From positions 186,001 through 250,000 of the forward strand of contig SAUG01000086.1 of the NCBI GenBank assembly GCA_011316305.1: a DNA stretch of 64,000 nt. The letters are read 5' to 3'. The translations under genes were made by a program, and so were the position numbers. This document shows, piece after piece, positions 32,138 through 44,300 of this stretch. The number at the start of each line of letters is the position of its first letter. Positions within the stretch are counted from its first letter, which is position 1. Source of the stretch: Rusavskia elegans. Its lineage: Eukaryota; Ascomycota; Lecanoromycetes; Teloschistales; Teloschistaceae. The notes beneath the pieces were generated by a model. The model was not told the DNA's origin, ran no database searches, and was given only the letters and a program-made list of their open reading frames with translations.

Positions 32138-32645
32138 CAGACATAATCTGACCTTTAGAATGTACATAGTCTGGTCCGCCCCGTCCTGAAGGTTTCCTTT
32201 GTAACAAGACTGAGAACGTGCCGATTCAAGTCCCTGAGCCGCGCTGCAGTGTTATCGTCCGATATTACTCCTTAGCAGATTCTGCATTCAAGGTTGGCCG
32301 TGTGATGTGCGAATCCATGATGTGAACGAGTTGTCTCCTCGCAGCGTTGTTCCCTTGTATATTGGTCTTCGAAACCGAAATCGGAAAGGCCGGAGGTGAT
32401 CATAGCCGGTTCAATTGATCGTGGGCCATCCAGGCAATCGAACGACATCATTCTTCGCGTCCCTCAGAACTCAATACTATAGCGATTAATCATGAGATCC
32501 AATGCCGTTGATCCTTGAATGCGGACCTTCGACAGGCGCAAAAATAAGTCATCGTATCCCTTGGCTATGACCTGATTGACTTAGGCTTGTCCATACTTCA
32601 GACCAAAGGCAAGGCAGAGCATTGTCTGGTCACCAGACAATGACT
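32138..32645. other. Convergent intergenic region
   Basis: Holds the 3' ends of the kinase and HIT-family genes. No gene seen. Confidence 0.35.
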
Positions 32646-33243
32646 TTATAAGTGCTGTCGAGTCATCTCCTGAGCAAGTTTCTGAGCTTCCTCGGCCATC
32701 TCGGGCTCGGTCCTAGGTTTCCTGGCACTGTCATCCACTGCTGGGAATTTTGGCCGCTTTCTTGAGCTTTCCCAAAGATGCCTACCAATATCTCCGTCTT
32801 CCCCTTCGAGCATCCCATAGATGGCATCCGACCCGCCTTGTTCATCTAGATCAGCACTTTGTCTCGGGATGATATGAGTGTGAAGATGCGGGACACTTTG
32901 TCCGGCGGCTGGTCCGTCTTGAATAGCAATGTTGAGACTCGAGGCTCCATACACACGTTCAACCATCTTTCCAACTTGTTGTACAGTCAAAAAGAGATCG
33001 GTGATTTCGGCGTGGTCGAGATCAGAGAGCCGTTTGGCAGCTCGTAGAGGAGATACAAGGACGTGTCCGGGTAGCAACGGCTTGATGTTGACCAAGGCAA
33101 AAGTATGAGCAGTCTTGTGAAAAACCTTAGGGCATGATCAGACTTCTATCGGGCAGTCGTGCTAGAATAGGTAGTCATGTCTTTACCTGAGAAGTTACAA
33201 GAAAGTTGCCGAAATAGACGGGAGTAGTACCCAGAGGAGGCAT
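32646..33243 (-). CDS. HIT-family nucleotide hydrolase (Aph1/Hnt2-like)
   Basis: Two exons (33243-33187 and 33125-32646) encode 178 residues. The family features are the YFGNFLVTSQVFHKT start, VNIKPLLPGHVLVSP, and the catalytic histidine triad in QSVPHLHTHIIPR (about residues 98-110), whose central His becomes adenylylated. This arrangement is that of fungal Fhit proteins (Aph1 in fission yeast, Hnt2 in budding yeast), which cleave diadenosine triphosphate and tetraphosphate to AMP. The C-terminal 60 residues are charged and likely form the family's lid and tail. The start is supported by the intron: without the 19-residue first exon the first strand of the HIT fold would be missing. Confidence 0.9.
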
Positions 33244-33645
33244 GGCAGACCAAGAAGCCGAGCAATCAACAAGATGATCTTACTACACCACTACTACGGT
33301 CTCAAACCCCCTTCGAATATGTGGGTGTACGCGTCGCAGCATGGCCATTGATTGTTGAAGTCGTGCGAGCGCTAAGGTAAATTACCGGCTAATCGCAGAT
33401 CTGATATCTAGCTGTAATCTACGGAGGCTTCTTTTAAGGGTCTCAGGGTCCACTCAGAATCCTTCAACATTTAATTCGATGTTGGGGACAACAAACGAGC
33501 CACAGCTGCAACCATTCATAATGCACGTGAAAAGTGATCGAGCAGTGCAAGAGCTCCCTCACATATACCACAAGCTTACTACGATAAAGTAGTCGGGCTT
33601 CCTGCTTTTTAATCTCACATCTCGACTTCCTCGTTACCTACTCCA
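33244..33645. promoter_or_regulatory. Divergent promoter of the HIT and alpha/beta hydrolase genes
   Basis: 402 bases between two divergent starts. No recognisable operator. Confidence 0.3.
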
Positions 33646-35282
33646 ATGATTGGCAAGGGTTGGTGGCAGTTCATCTTCATTCGATCATGTATCGTGCTCC
33701 TCCAGTATTTCGTCCCTCTTTCGGCACTCTTCTGTGTCGTTCTTCTCTTCTTCCAACCTTTGCGTCACAGGATTCCTAGTCTTGTTGTCGCCTGGGCTGT
33801 TGCTGAAACTCTTTTCTTCCTGCTTGTTTTTCTGCCGAAATATCTTATCTTGCAACGGGATGCCCTTCACCCACCTCCCCGGCCTCGAGATGAGCGACAG
33901 AAATTGTTTCGGCTGTGCTTCGAGTCTGTGCCTGACCCAGAGCTGTATCTCACTTGGTGGTTCAGAGGAGCACCAAGGTCGGAGATACGCCGGGAGAACG
34001 TCAAAGAATTCTTGTGTTGGTCATTCTTGAATAAACGACACTATGGCATGATAGACGATCAAGAGTTGGAAGATTATACAGACCAGGTGGAAACCATGCT
34101 CGGCAGAAGTCTACCATCCGGTAAAGGAAACGCTAAACCTTTGCGATTGACGTTGGACGAAGTCCCTATGTTGCACGTAAGTCTCAGCAGATCAAACGGC
34201 TCTGCGAGATACTGATTTGCTGTTCCTAGCGTCCTCTGATCTGGTATACAATCGTAAGTTTGGGCGCATCAAATGAAGCTCGGGAGATATTGATGTGTTG
34301 CTCATAGTGTGTTTTCACGGTCGATGCACTTGCTCATATCTACATGAGATATCAGTCATTCCACTTCTACCGATTGCCGTTGAGCCGTTTTGCAACAGTA
34401 TTCCCTCCACGACCGCTTACCCTGCTAACGACTCATACCACGCCCGCGAGGACTGTCTCTTACTGGCACCGGCCGCATAAATCCAAGTCGCGGCTTCCCG
34501 TTCTCTTCATCCACGGCATCGGTATTGGCCTCTTCACGTACGCACACTTCCTAGCTCAGCTCAATCGTAGGAAAGACGACCAAGCAGATGGCGAAATAGG
34601 CATAATTGCTGTTGAGATAATGCCAATTAGTTTTCGCCTAACCCATGCCGCGTTGGATTCGGATGAGATGAAGTCTGAAATCTCGAAGATCGTCCTCAGT
34701 CATGGATGGACCAAATTTGTTCTCGTGGCGCACTCGTACGGTAGCGTCATCGCGACACACTTGCTACACGATGAGAAAGCGTCATCGATGATCGGCCCCG
34801 TGTTGCTGATAGATCCTGTCTCGATACTGCTCCATCTTCCCGATGTTGCGTACAATTTTACCTGCAGGCAGCCTGTGGAAGCCAATGAGCATCAGCTTTA
34901 CTACTTTGCCTCGATGGATATGGGCGTCGCTCATGCGCTATCACGACGATTCTTTTGGCAAGACAACATCCTCTGGAAGAACGAGCTGGATGGCCGCCGG
35001 GTGACAGTTGTGTTGGCTGGCAGAGATCTGATCGTCAATACGCAAGCGGTCGGGCGATATCTAGCAGGTGATGAGGACCAGGCGTCGAAGGACTCGAGCT
35101 GGAAGCACCAGGAATGGAAAGGGACCGGGCTGGATATTATCTGGCACGAGGAGCTCGACCATGCTCAGGTCTTCGATACGAAGCCTGACTACAATCAGCT
35201 GGTCGAGGTGATCCGGCAATATACAAAGCCTTTAAGATCACAACTCACGAATGGTGAGAGGAAAGATGGTGGGAAAGCATAG
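33646..35282 (+). CDS. Membrane-anchored alpha/beta hydrolase
   Basis: Three exons (33646-34176, 34230-34253, 34308-35282) encode 509 residues; the second exon is 24 bases. Two adjacent hydrophobic segments near the N-terminus (about residues 10-35 and 45-65) look like membrane helices. A cytosolic-looking region with ESVPDPELYLTWWFRG follows. The hydrolase fold starts at about residue 230: LPVLFIHGIGIGL supplies the oxyanion HG motif, AHSYGS is the nucleophile elbow (GxSxG variant with Ser), VVLAGRDLIV probably carries the acid, and EELDHAQVF the His. It is likely a lipase/esterase-type enzyme on an internal membrane; substrate unknown. Related fungal proteins are annotated only as AB hydrolase-1 family. 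Confidence 0.8.
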
Positions 35283-35673
35283 ACTTCGATTCATGTTTCG
35301 ATTCAGGAGGACCCCTTTTTCATATCGATTCTTAATGAAGAAATAGGAGGGTCTTCATACCATTAGAGAACAGGGAATGCTCACATACATTGAATTGCGG
35401 TACAATTAGAACAATTGCGAAGATCAAAAGCGTTCAACTTGCCGGAGACAATCCGTGAGATAATAATGTAATGATCGAATTGATTGCAGTGAAGAGAAGT
35501 ACCCCGCTTGCCACTGGATGCACCCTATTAATTCTCTGCCGACCCTGGACACCCACCGAGAGCTGGTCTAGTCAAAAACACCAGGAGGGTCATGTCTCCG
35601 CGTAGGCCTGTGATTCCATCCCATAAACTCTTTCTCTGCTCCAAGGGTATCCTCCCGGCCAGCACTCATACCA
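35283..35673. other. Intergenic region, promoter of the FarB/CTF1-like gene
   Basis: 391 bases between tandem forward genes. No perfect CCTCGG element seen here. Confidence 0.3.
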
Positions 35674-38600
35674 ATGGCGACCAACGATGGGAATAAGATA
35701 CCAAACACGACGGCCGCCCCTTCATCCCAGACACCAGGGCATCCCAGCTTCAGGAGGTGAGTAGACGAGCCATGCAGGGGCGACGAGTAGACACGACACC
35801 GATGGCTAATGCGTCAATGGGCACGCAGGCAGCGCGCATCACGAGCTTGTGAAGTCAGTAGGAGTCCTTTGGATTATAGACCACCCCCTTCATCCCCTCT
35901 GCCTCGGCCCTCGGTCGAATTGCTGACCTCTTGCGATGAACAGACCTGCCACGCCCGCAAAGTATGCAGTCACCATACAGCAATAAGCCTTGCTCAACAA
36001 CGCCACTTATTGACGGTGGGACGAATAGGTCCGATGCGATGCGGCCAATCTGGGTGTCCCCTGTACCAACTGCGTCGCCTTCAGTATCGAATGTCGCATT
36101 CCAGCCCCCAAGCGGAAAAAGGCCCAAGGCAAAGCGAAGGATTCAGACAGGTCTTGACAACATCCCCCCTGGCACGGCACGAGTACACTGACCGAATTCG
36201 CAGTGACCGTGGAGATTCCATCCAGGCGAACTCACCCACTGTCGATGGCCCAGGACCTGCTGGCTACGAATTCCCTCACAATGAGCCCCAGCAAGCAAGC
36301 AATGATGGCATGCCCATCACGACTCTGTCCAAGGCTCAGTCGGCCCAGCAGGCTACCCAGAACACCCATTATACCCATTTCATGAAGCCCAAATTCGCTC
36401 GAGCTCCTATCAAAGAAGCTGGCCGCGTAGCCTACCTTGGAGAATCGTCGAATCTGTCTCTGCTGGTCCACGATCGGCATGGAACAACAGACGTCGTTCA
36501 TTATCCCCTGCCAGATACTGTCAAAGGTTCCGGGGCCCAGTTGACCGACTTGGACAGCATCGAAATCGATATTTTGCATCAGCGCGGCGCCTTTCTGCTT
36601 CCTCCCCGGCCTCTTTGCGATGAACTGATCAGTTCCTTTTTCAAATGGGTAGCTCCCGTCGTCCCCGTCATCAACCAGTCGCGCTTCATGCGGCGTTATC
36701 AGGATGACAAAAACCCACCCTCCCTTCTGTTGCTCCAGGCCATGCTTCTTGCAGGCTCTCGTGTGTGCACCAATCCTCAACTGATGGACGCTAATGGATC
36801 AACTACGCCTGCTGCAATGACATTCTACAAACGGGCCAAAGCGTTGTATGACGCCAATTACGAGGATGACAGGGTCACAATTGTTCAAGCCCTGGTTTTG
36901 ATGGGATGGTACTGGGAAGGCCCAGAAGGTAAGATAACTAGGACTATAGATGCCCGTGTCTCTATTCACGATTCTTAGACGTGACCAAAAACGTCTTCTA
37001 CTGGACGAGAGTCGCAACCATTGTAGCCCAGGGCTCGGGGATGCACCGGAGGTAGGTGATCTTTCTGCCGGCGAGACCGCGTGCTCATTCCAAACCTAGC
37101 GTGGAAGGATCGCAGTTGACGAGACCTGATAAACGATTATGGAAACGAATTTGGTGGACGTTATTCACCCGGGATAGATCCGTGGCCGTGGCTCTTGGCC
37201 GGCCCGTTCACATCAATACCGACGACTCTGATGTGGAGATGGTGTCCGAAGACGATTTTATAGAGGATGAAGATAACGAGCAAGCCAAGTACCCGCCAAA
37301 TCCGGTTCATGTCCAATTCTTCCTGCAGTACGTCAGGTTGTGCGAGATTATGGGCTTGGTCCTAGCACAGCAATATTCGGTCGCTTCAAAAGCCCGCAGA
37401 CAGAACGCCATCGACCTTACACACAGTGACATGGCTCTAGCCGATTGGCTGCAGAACTGTCCGAAAGAGGTATACTGGGAGCCGCAAAGGCATCATTTCT
37501 GGTCGGCCCTGCTACATTCGAATTACTATACCACCCTGTGTCTCCTACATCGCGCACACATGCCACCTGCCACGCAGGAAGGCAACGGTCCAGGTAGCAG
37601 CTATCCGACTGATGCTGCTTATCCATCTCGAAATATCGCTTTTCAGGCGGCCGGCATGATTACCCAGATCATCGAAAACCTTCAGGCGCATGACGAGCTT
37701 AAGTTCACCCCTGCTTTCATCGTGTATAGTTTGTTTTCTGCTCTTATCATGCATGTCTACCAGATGCGCTCTTCGGTACCTTCGATTGTCACTGCGACTC
37801 AGGAGAGAATGCAGGTCTGCATGAATGCCCTGAAGGAGGTCTCCAAGGTGTGGCTTGTGGCGAAGATGGTTCATACGCTGTTCGAGTCGATCCTGGGTAA
37901 CAAAACGCTGGAGGATAGGCTCCAGAAAGCGGCGGGCAAGAAACACAAGAAGCCTCGGATTGACGGCCCACCACTATCCGAGAAGGAGGAGCAGCCGATG
38001 AAACGCAAATACGACGAGATGGAAATTGGATTCTCCAACGGCCCGCCGGTTCCACAGGTGTCGTTTGAGCGCTCTCGTCCTCAGACGCCAGCAGTGACAC
38101 CATCACGAGAGCTTGGCCAATCGGTGCCGGTTGCTCCAATGGCGGCGCCTTCGTCGTCTCCACACATGCGCCACTCGAACGATGCTTTCCTCGGGACTTC
38201 CAGAGGGAATACACGTCCGCCAACGCCCTTCAACCCATCCTATTCCATACCAGCGACACCGCCCGACCTCTTTCTAGTAACTCGAGATTCACCGCATATT
38301 TCCCAGAGCCTCTGGGAGAATTTTCAACCCGATCAACTGTTCCCCGATGGGACCAACATGTCCATTCCGCACTTCCAGGGTCAACAGGCACTGGACCCTC
38401 AACTCCAGATGCCGCCAGCGATGCTCCAGCCAGCGATGCAAAACCAGCAACTTCCTCCACGCGCCATGTCCGGAACGCAAGACAGCCACGGTACCGTGCA
38501 GGCGATGCAAGACGTGCCAGGATTGCCCCATATGCAAGGGATGCAGCAGCCAAACTCGACCCATGGCTGGCCGAACGAGTACCAAGACTTACACGGTTCC

Positions 38601-38675
38601 GAAGACAACTGGAGCCACAACACCCGAAACAAGGGACCTGTTGCGCCAACGACATTGAATGTCGAAGATTGGTAA
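35674..38675 (+). CDS. Zn2Cys6 regulator of the FarB/cutinase transcription factor 1 type
   Basis: Seven exons (35674-35756, 35829-35853, 35944-35961, 36029-36150, 36204-36928, 36979-37051, 37100-38675) encode 873 residues. The zinc cluster near residues 30-65 is spread over three exons, one of 18 bases. Its spacing is C-2-C-6-C-8-C-2-C-6-C, beginning ACETCHARKVRCD and continuing PCTNCVAFSIEC, then the basic PKRKKAQGK. After a linker comes GRVAYLGESSNLS and a fungal-specific transcription factor domain (about 210-600, with RLWKRIWWTLFTRDRSVAVALGRP in it). The C-terminal third is Gln/Pro/Met-rich, resembling an activation domain. The cluster spacing and YLGESSNLS block match FarA/FarB and CTF1, which control fatty-acid use and cutinase genes. 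Which paralogue it is cannot be settled here. Confidence 0.85.
35944..35961 (+). other. 18-base microexon inside a zinc cluster
   Basis: Codes for six residues (Thr-Cys-His-Ala-Arg-Lys) between a 90-base and a 67-base intron. Skipping it keeps frame but deletes the second zinc-binding Cys. Both flanking introns have GT-AG ends. Confidence 0.75.
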
Positions 38676-39424
38676 GCTCCTTTTCCCCAGCTCTGAAGTA
38701 CCAACCCGTTAAAATCTCTCGCTACCTAGGTTTCAATTCTTTGGGATCAATGGGGATATGGGGGGATTAAACCCGGATGGGGTTTGATCGAGAGATTGAT
38801 GCTACGGTTTGACACAATCAACGGTTGACCGCCGATTGAAGACTCATTCTCACAATGTTGTGGGATATTGTACTATTGCCAACGAGGGTCGAGCATAGCT
38901 TGTTGCTTAAGTGTCATTGAAAGGGTGCTTGTACCGATTTTGCAATGAAATGAGAGACGCCTACAATTAGCTTGCATTCATCAAATGTAAGTAACTCTTG
39001 GACAATTGTGCCCTTCTCATAATTGTGATCATAGCAGATGAAAAGGGGTGTCGATCCGCATTAGTGTGATAAGCCCCTATTACTTATTACTAGGGCCACC
39101 GTCCAAAGTCGTTTCAGGCTTGCAGCTAACGGCTGAAACGCGGCTATTATTGAAATACGCGGGGTCTAGCAATTGTTAGGCGTAATCAAAACGGTTATTG
39201 ACAGCACTTTGGCCACAGCTTCCAGATCTCAACTCCACTCCAGCTCTTCGAATCCTTTTTGGGCGGCGGCAGTAAGATGTAAATGATTGACCAGACTCGA
39301 ATAGTGGTCTACCAAAGGATACCCAAGCCTCTCCCCCAGCTCTTCCGATGCATTGCCAATTCAGCGATCTTTGAGAGAGACCCCATGTTACCGCTCAGCA
39401 GCAAGGGCAGATCTTGTCCTGGCC
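38676..39424. other. Intergenic region
   Basis: 3' region of the FarB/CTF1-like gene and promoter of the LysM gene. It contains the imperfect inverted pair GTTTCAGGC...GGCTGAAAC near 39112-39140. No gene seen. Confidence 0.35.
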
Positions 39425-41152
39425 ATGAATCACGACTCACCCAGGATCACTTCGACCCCTCCTCCGACTTCTTTGCGCACCCGTCGTACCCCGTCACGGG
39501 ACCTGGACAGCGCCATCAATGGAGAGTCGTCGATTGCTGCTTCCACCAACCTCCAGTCCATCATAAAGACACCCTATACGAGAACACCTTCACCTATCCC
39601 CAGCAAACATCCCTCACGCACAAATGCTGCAAGTCGTGAAACATCCAGACCGCTCAGCACACCCCGGGCTACAAGCGCACGTGCAGGACGAGATTCGGGT
39701 AGAGAATCATCCACGTCGTCCGCAGCCTTTTGGGATGCTCCCTGGTCCTCGATCCAAGGCCTGGCCTCACAATTTCTGAGCGGCAGTGACGCTTCCGTCG
39801 AAACAATCACATCCCAGCCGCCAAACCGTAAGCGGAGACCTCTCGTGGCAACTCACGACGGAGCAACCAGTGCCCCGCCCGCTCAATGGGGGCCTTCAAC
39901 CACGGCAGGGAAAGCCCTCGGCAAAGGGTCGCAAGAGGCTCGGCTTGCGTATGTTCAAGCGAAGAGAAGAGAAGGCTTGCTGGCTGCCAATGGACATGTC
40001 AAGCCGGATGCTTTGGGACGTTTCAAGAGAAGAGATTCGGATGAGCGAGATCGCGGTTCAAACCCTGCCACGGAGTCGGAAGATAGGGACATGCTGGTAT
40101 ATCTACACCGGGTGAGACCGCAGGATACCTTGGCTGGGGTGATGATCAAGTACAACTGTCAACCCAACATTTTTCGCAAGACAAACCGCCTCTGGCCAAA
40201 TGACAGTATTCAGATACGGAAGGTCGTAATGCTGCCTGTGGAAGCCTGCGGAGTAAAGGGTCGGAAACTGCCAGACACAGTAGAGACCCCACAGATGCTG
40301 ATTGAAGGCGACGATGACGATTTTATGCCCACTCCGACGCACGACCGCAATCCCTCATGGCCCTCGCACCCAAAGATCCCGATTAGTCAAGACACAGCTC
40401 CATCCAGTGGACCTTCCTCCCCATCCATCTCCGTGACCGGTCCCGAAGGCTCCGAACCAGCTTGGAGACACGACTCCTGGGTGCTCATTGACGGCTTCGT
40501 TGACGCCGTCGAAATCGCCCGTCTCCCCCGCCGCACCATCGGTTTCTTCCCCCGCAGCCGGCGGAAATCCAATTCCTACTCGGATGGTATCAGCAGCCCG
40601 CCCGGTTCCTCCCTCGACCTACCCCGTCTCTCCTACCAAGCAACCTCAAACTCAAATTCATCACCCAGACGCAACACCAAATCCCGCTCCTCCTCCAACT
40701 CGAATTTCCCATCTCTCCACCTGCAAGGCCCCGGCGGCGTGGGCACGCTGGGCAAAGACGTCCACGGACCAGGTCCCGCGCCCGACGGGCTGAACAAATT
40801 ATTTGCAGCCCATTTACCCAATGTAGCCCCTCGAGAATCATTCGAGTCGACGCACTCGAACGCTTCGTCCACAGGCATCGAAAACGTGGGCGGCGCGATC
40901 GAGAACTGGGTCCGGAAGATGGCGAATAAAGCCGTCGCGAGCGTGCAACCGCCTTCTGCGACGCCGGGGAGTAGGACGGGCGATGTGATTGAGCTTACTA
41001 ATGCGTTTGAGGCGGGGATGGAATTTGATGGTGGGCGCGGCGGAGATGGGGGTGGGGATGAGGGGTATTTGGTGGAGGAGGAACGACTGATGCTGCAGGA
41101 ACGGTTTCCGCCTAGGGGGAGGGTGTTTGAGGAGTCGGGACGGAAGAAATGA
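39425..41152 (+). CDS. Intracellular LysM-domain protein
   Basis: Intronless, 575 residues from the ATG at 39425 (MNHDSPRITS); the frame is open a little upstream but without a better start. The N-terminal 215 residues are Ser/Thr/Arg/Pro-rich and disordered. A single LysM domain follows at about 223-270 (YLHRVRPQDTLAGVMIKYNC...NRLWPNDSIQIRKVVMLP). A conserved-looking WVLIDGFVDAVEIARLPRRTIGFFPRSRRK segment lies at about 355-390. There is no signal peptide, so unlike chitin-binding LysM effectors this protein should stay in the cell. Such proteins are common in filamentous fungi and their role is unknown. The tail is rich in Gly and Glu. Confidence 0.75.
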   Translation: MNHDSPRITSTPPPTSLRTRRTPSRDLDSAINGESSIAASTNLQSIIKTPYTRTPSPIPSKHPSRTNAASRETSRPLSTPRATSARAGRDSGRESSTSSAAFWDAPWSSIQGLASQFLSGSDASVETITSQPPNRKRRPLVATHDGATSAPPAQWGPSTTAGKALGKGSQEARLAYVQAKRREGLLAANGHVKPDALGRFKRRDSDERDRGSNPATESEDRDMLVYLHRVRPQDTLAGVMIKYNCQPNIFRKTNRLWPNDSIQIRKVVMLPVEACGVKGRKLPDTVETPQMLIEGDDDDFMPTPTHDRNPSWPSHPKIPISQDTAPSSGPSSPSISVTGPEGSEPAWRHDSWVLIDGFVDAVEIARLPRRTIGFFPRSRRKSNSYSDGISSPPGSSLDLPRLSYQATSNSNSSPRRNTKSRSSSNSNFPSLHLQGPGGVGTLGKDVHGPGPAPDGLNKLFAAHLPNVAPRESFESTHSNASSTGIENVGGAIENWVRKMANKAVASVQPPSATPGSRTGDVIELTNAFEAGMEFDGGRGGDGGGDEGYLVEEERLMLQERFPPRGRVFEESGRKK

Positions 41153-41356
41153 TGATTTGTTTGGCTGGTTAGATGAGATGTTGGGCATGAACGCATTGGA
41201 CGATAGGCGTCTGGGTTGGGATGGGGGAGATGTGTCATGATTAAGCATGTGATTGCCGGTGTCAGAGGGATTCCATTGATAGCAACATTATATTGATTTG
41301 TTCTGGACAGCTAAGCAGTTGTGCTGGCCCATATTTCGTATTTCTTGGTAATGCCC

Positions 41357-44300
41357 CTATATCTCCTCTTCCTCACTACCACTATTCTCAAAATATCGAC
41401 TCCTCACTGTTTTCTCACTATGTTGAGCCGCTTTTCTCTTCGGTGCTCGTCTCGCCGGTGTGCTGGCAGGCAGCGATCGGCGTTTCGAAGATCGTTTTCT
41501 CTTAGGCTTCGACTCATCGTTCTGTGAATGCTGTTCTTCAAAATTTGCGTCCTTATCAACATCAACATCGTCCCCTGACGAGGATATGCGCGTCGGTTTT
41601 CTGGGTTGAGATTTAGATGTTCGAGACTTTCCGTTCTTCGTCCGCTTGGGCGGTGCGCTATCATTTTTATGAGCGACGGCGTCTTCTTCAATGGATGGAT
41701 CCCGGTTTGACATGGTCGAAGCTGTTGATGCCCGTGGATGGTTGGGCTTCTGATGGGTCTCGGCTTCGATTTTGAGGTCTCGGACTTTGCTAGAAGAAGG
41801 AGCAGGCTCGTCCTCGTCGTAGCCATCAGGAAGAAACCCGCCCCCGGTATCCGAGTCCGCAGCCAGGAAACCGCCAGCCATCATATCCTCACCATCTTCA
41901 TCCTTGGCTCCATCATGATCACCGCCTGCCAATTGCTGATCCCCCATCTGATCCTTCTTCTGCTTATTCCTATTGGTGAAAGGATTGAATTCCTCCCTCG
42001 CTTCGCCTCCCTCGTCACCGTACTCGTCCCTCACCCGTTCCACAATCCTCAACCCCATGAGCAACTTCCGCCACATGCTCAAAGCGACCTTCTCCCGCTT
42101 TCCTTCTTCCTTGATCTTTCTCTCTTCTTCATCCTTCTCCCATTCGTCAATCACCATATCCTCGTGTTCCTTCGCCACGACCACGCCCGTGATCACCGGC
42201 ACAGCTCTTTGCTTCCCAAACTCGAACCCCGTCACCGCTTCCGCGAAATCGATATCCAATCGCTTACAGATCTTGCCAGTGGATCGGAGAGGGATATGCA
42301 CAGCGCCTTCGGGCACCATAGTAGGTACAAAACAGTCCATATTACCGTATGCGTTTTTGGGGATAACACCATCTACAATCGGCGGTGGGACAATCCACTC
42401 TGTCTGATCCCACGCATATAATCCCTGCTTCAATTTCTCGCCCCCATCTCGTTCCGCCTCTTGGACTTCGCGCTTTCGTGTCAGGGTGACGGCGCGGATG
42501 GGGACCATTTTCATGGGTTTTTGGTGAGGTTTGATTTGACGACCTTCTTTGTGCCAGCTTTCCCCTGTGCGGCAGACCATTACGTCTTCCCGCAGGAAGA
42601 CGGGTTCTTCTTTGGCGTCGTCGCCCTTTCCGGATGTGAATGTCTTGACCGGCTTTGCGCCGGGGATGATGGCTTCTTCCCTTCGCAGATGCCGCTCGAG
42701 TACGTACTCCGCGGATGTCTTATAGAATTGCAATGTCCCTTCGTTGGCTTTCGTGTCCTTCTTCTCAGGCTTGACGGCTTTCAGGTCCTTTGCTTCTTCG
42801 ATGTCATCGACCGCGGTCCGCATGTGGTCCGGTCGAGTATACCCGCTCATCACGGTCTTGAACCAGTCATATTCCTCATGACGTTTAATCTTTCCCTTGC
42901 TATTGTATATAGGTACTTTTTCAACCGGTAATCTCACGCCTTTGGTCCTCCCTGGCCACATGTGCTTCTTCAAATACCGAGTCGTGACGTCCTTTGCGCT
43001 ACCATCGGGCGAGTAAGCAATAACGTAGGCAAAGACCTGCTTCGCCTTGTCGGCTTTGCTTCCTCGAGGTTCAAAGGCGGCGAGGTGTTCCGGGTTGGTG
43101 GCCACTGCTGGGCTGAGGACTAGAGGGTCCACCGGATAGACTTCGTTCGTAATGGGTGAGATTACTTCGGCCCAGTATGTTGGGAAGACGAAATCCCGGT
43201 CGTAGGGCATGTTGGGTTTCTTGCGAGGAGCAGAGGGAGTGACATCTACTACGGATTCATCGTCATCGTCGCCAGCCGATGAAAGCTCGCTGCTTGAAGT
43301 GTCTGATAAATCGATCGGTGTGGTTTGTGATCCTTTAGCAACGCTCGATTTCTTCTTTTCTGCGGAGTTGCGAGGCTTTGCTTTCGATTTTGATTTCTTC
43401 GACTCGCTCGCGCTTACGACATCTGGTGAACTTGGTACCTCTTCCATGGCCGTACTTTTCACCCTTTTTTTCTTCGGATTCGCTTCCTCGTTCTTGTTCC
43501 ATCCGAACCCAATGGGCTGAAGACTAGCAACCAACCGTACTTCAAGCCCAAGACCCCGTAATAAAGCCACAAATAGTTGTACTCCCACGTCACGACTTCC
43601 CTCGCACCTTCTAGCTAGATCCCTGAATTCATTGAGGTTCTCGATTCGCTCTCCATGCTCTTCATTGTCATGAACATCGTTCTTGAACGATGCCATCTCC
43701 GATTCAAGTCGGCTTAGAGATTTATATCCCTGTTTGCGAAGACCTGGCGATGTGATAGTGAATCGTTTCTTCCAATAGGCAGCGAGCAATTTCAGAAGAC
43801 GAATGACGGGATCCCCGCGGCTCATGTTTGGAGCCCCTTTCTCCTGCCTTTCTGCAGGCTTACCCCAGTCTCGTTGGCTTCTGACGTCTTCACCTTTCTT
43901 CGTCTTGCCTTTTCTGCCTTTATTTTTCGCTGGCTTATCCGATTCTATTTCAGTCGTATCTTGAGGGAGACCAGATGCAAGCCTCCACGTATCGACTTCT
44001 TTCTTCACCACAGGTGGGAGCTGATCGACCAGTACCTTCTGAACTTCCGTGTCGCAAGCGAAGCGGCTTCTCAATGAATTATGGAAGAGCAGAAATTGTA
44101 CATGTATGCAGTGTGTGACCACTCGAATCTGCCGTTCAATCTTGCTGGGGCCTTTCTTCTGATCGTTTAAAGGGGTGAAGCTGACCCCAGTATCCTTGTG
44201 AAGTGTAAGTTCCAAATCACCCGACGGCTGATGTTTTGAAGATGGCACTCCGTCGGTGTTTCTTTGATCCAATGCATCTTCCCAGTCAATTTCTTCTTCA

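Noticed and set aside
40633..41248. Reverse frames of 201 and 136 codons
   Set aside because: Shadow frames of the LysM gene, low-complexity Pro/Ser.
41738..42421. Forward 227-codon frame with hydrophobic runs
   Set aside because: Antisense to the Rad4 coding sequence; apparent membrane segments arise from the charged Rad4 codons read backwards.
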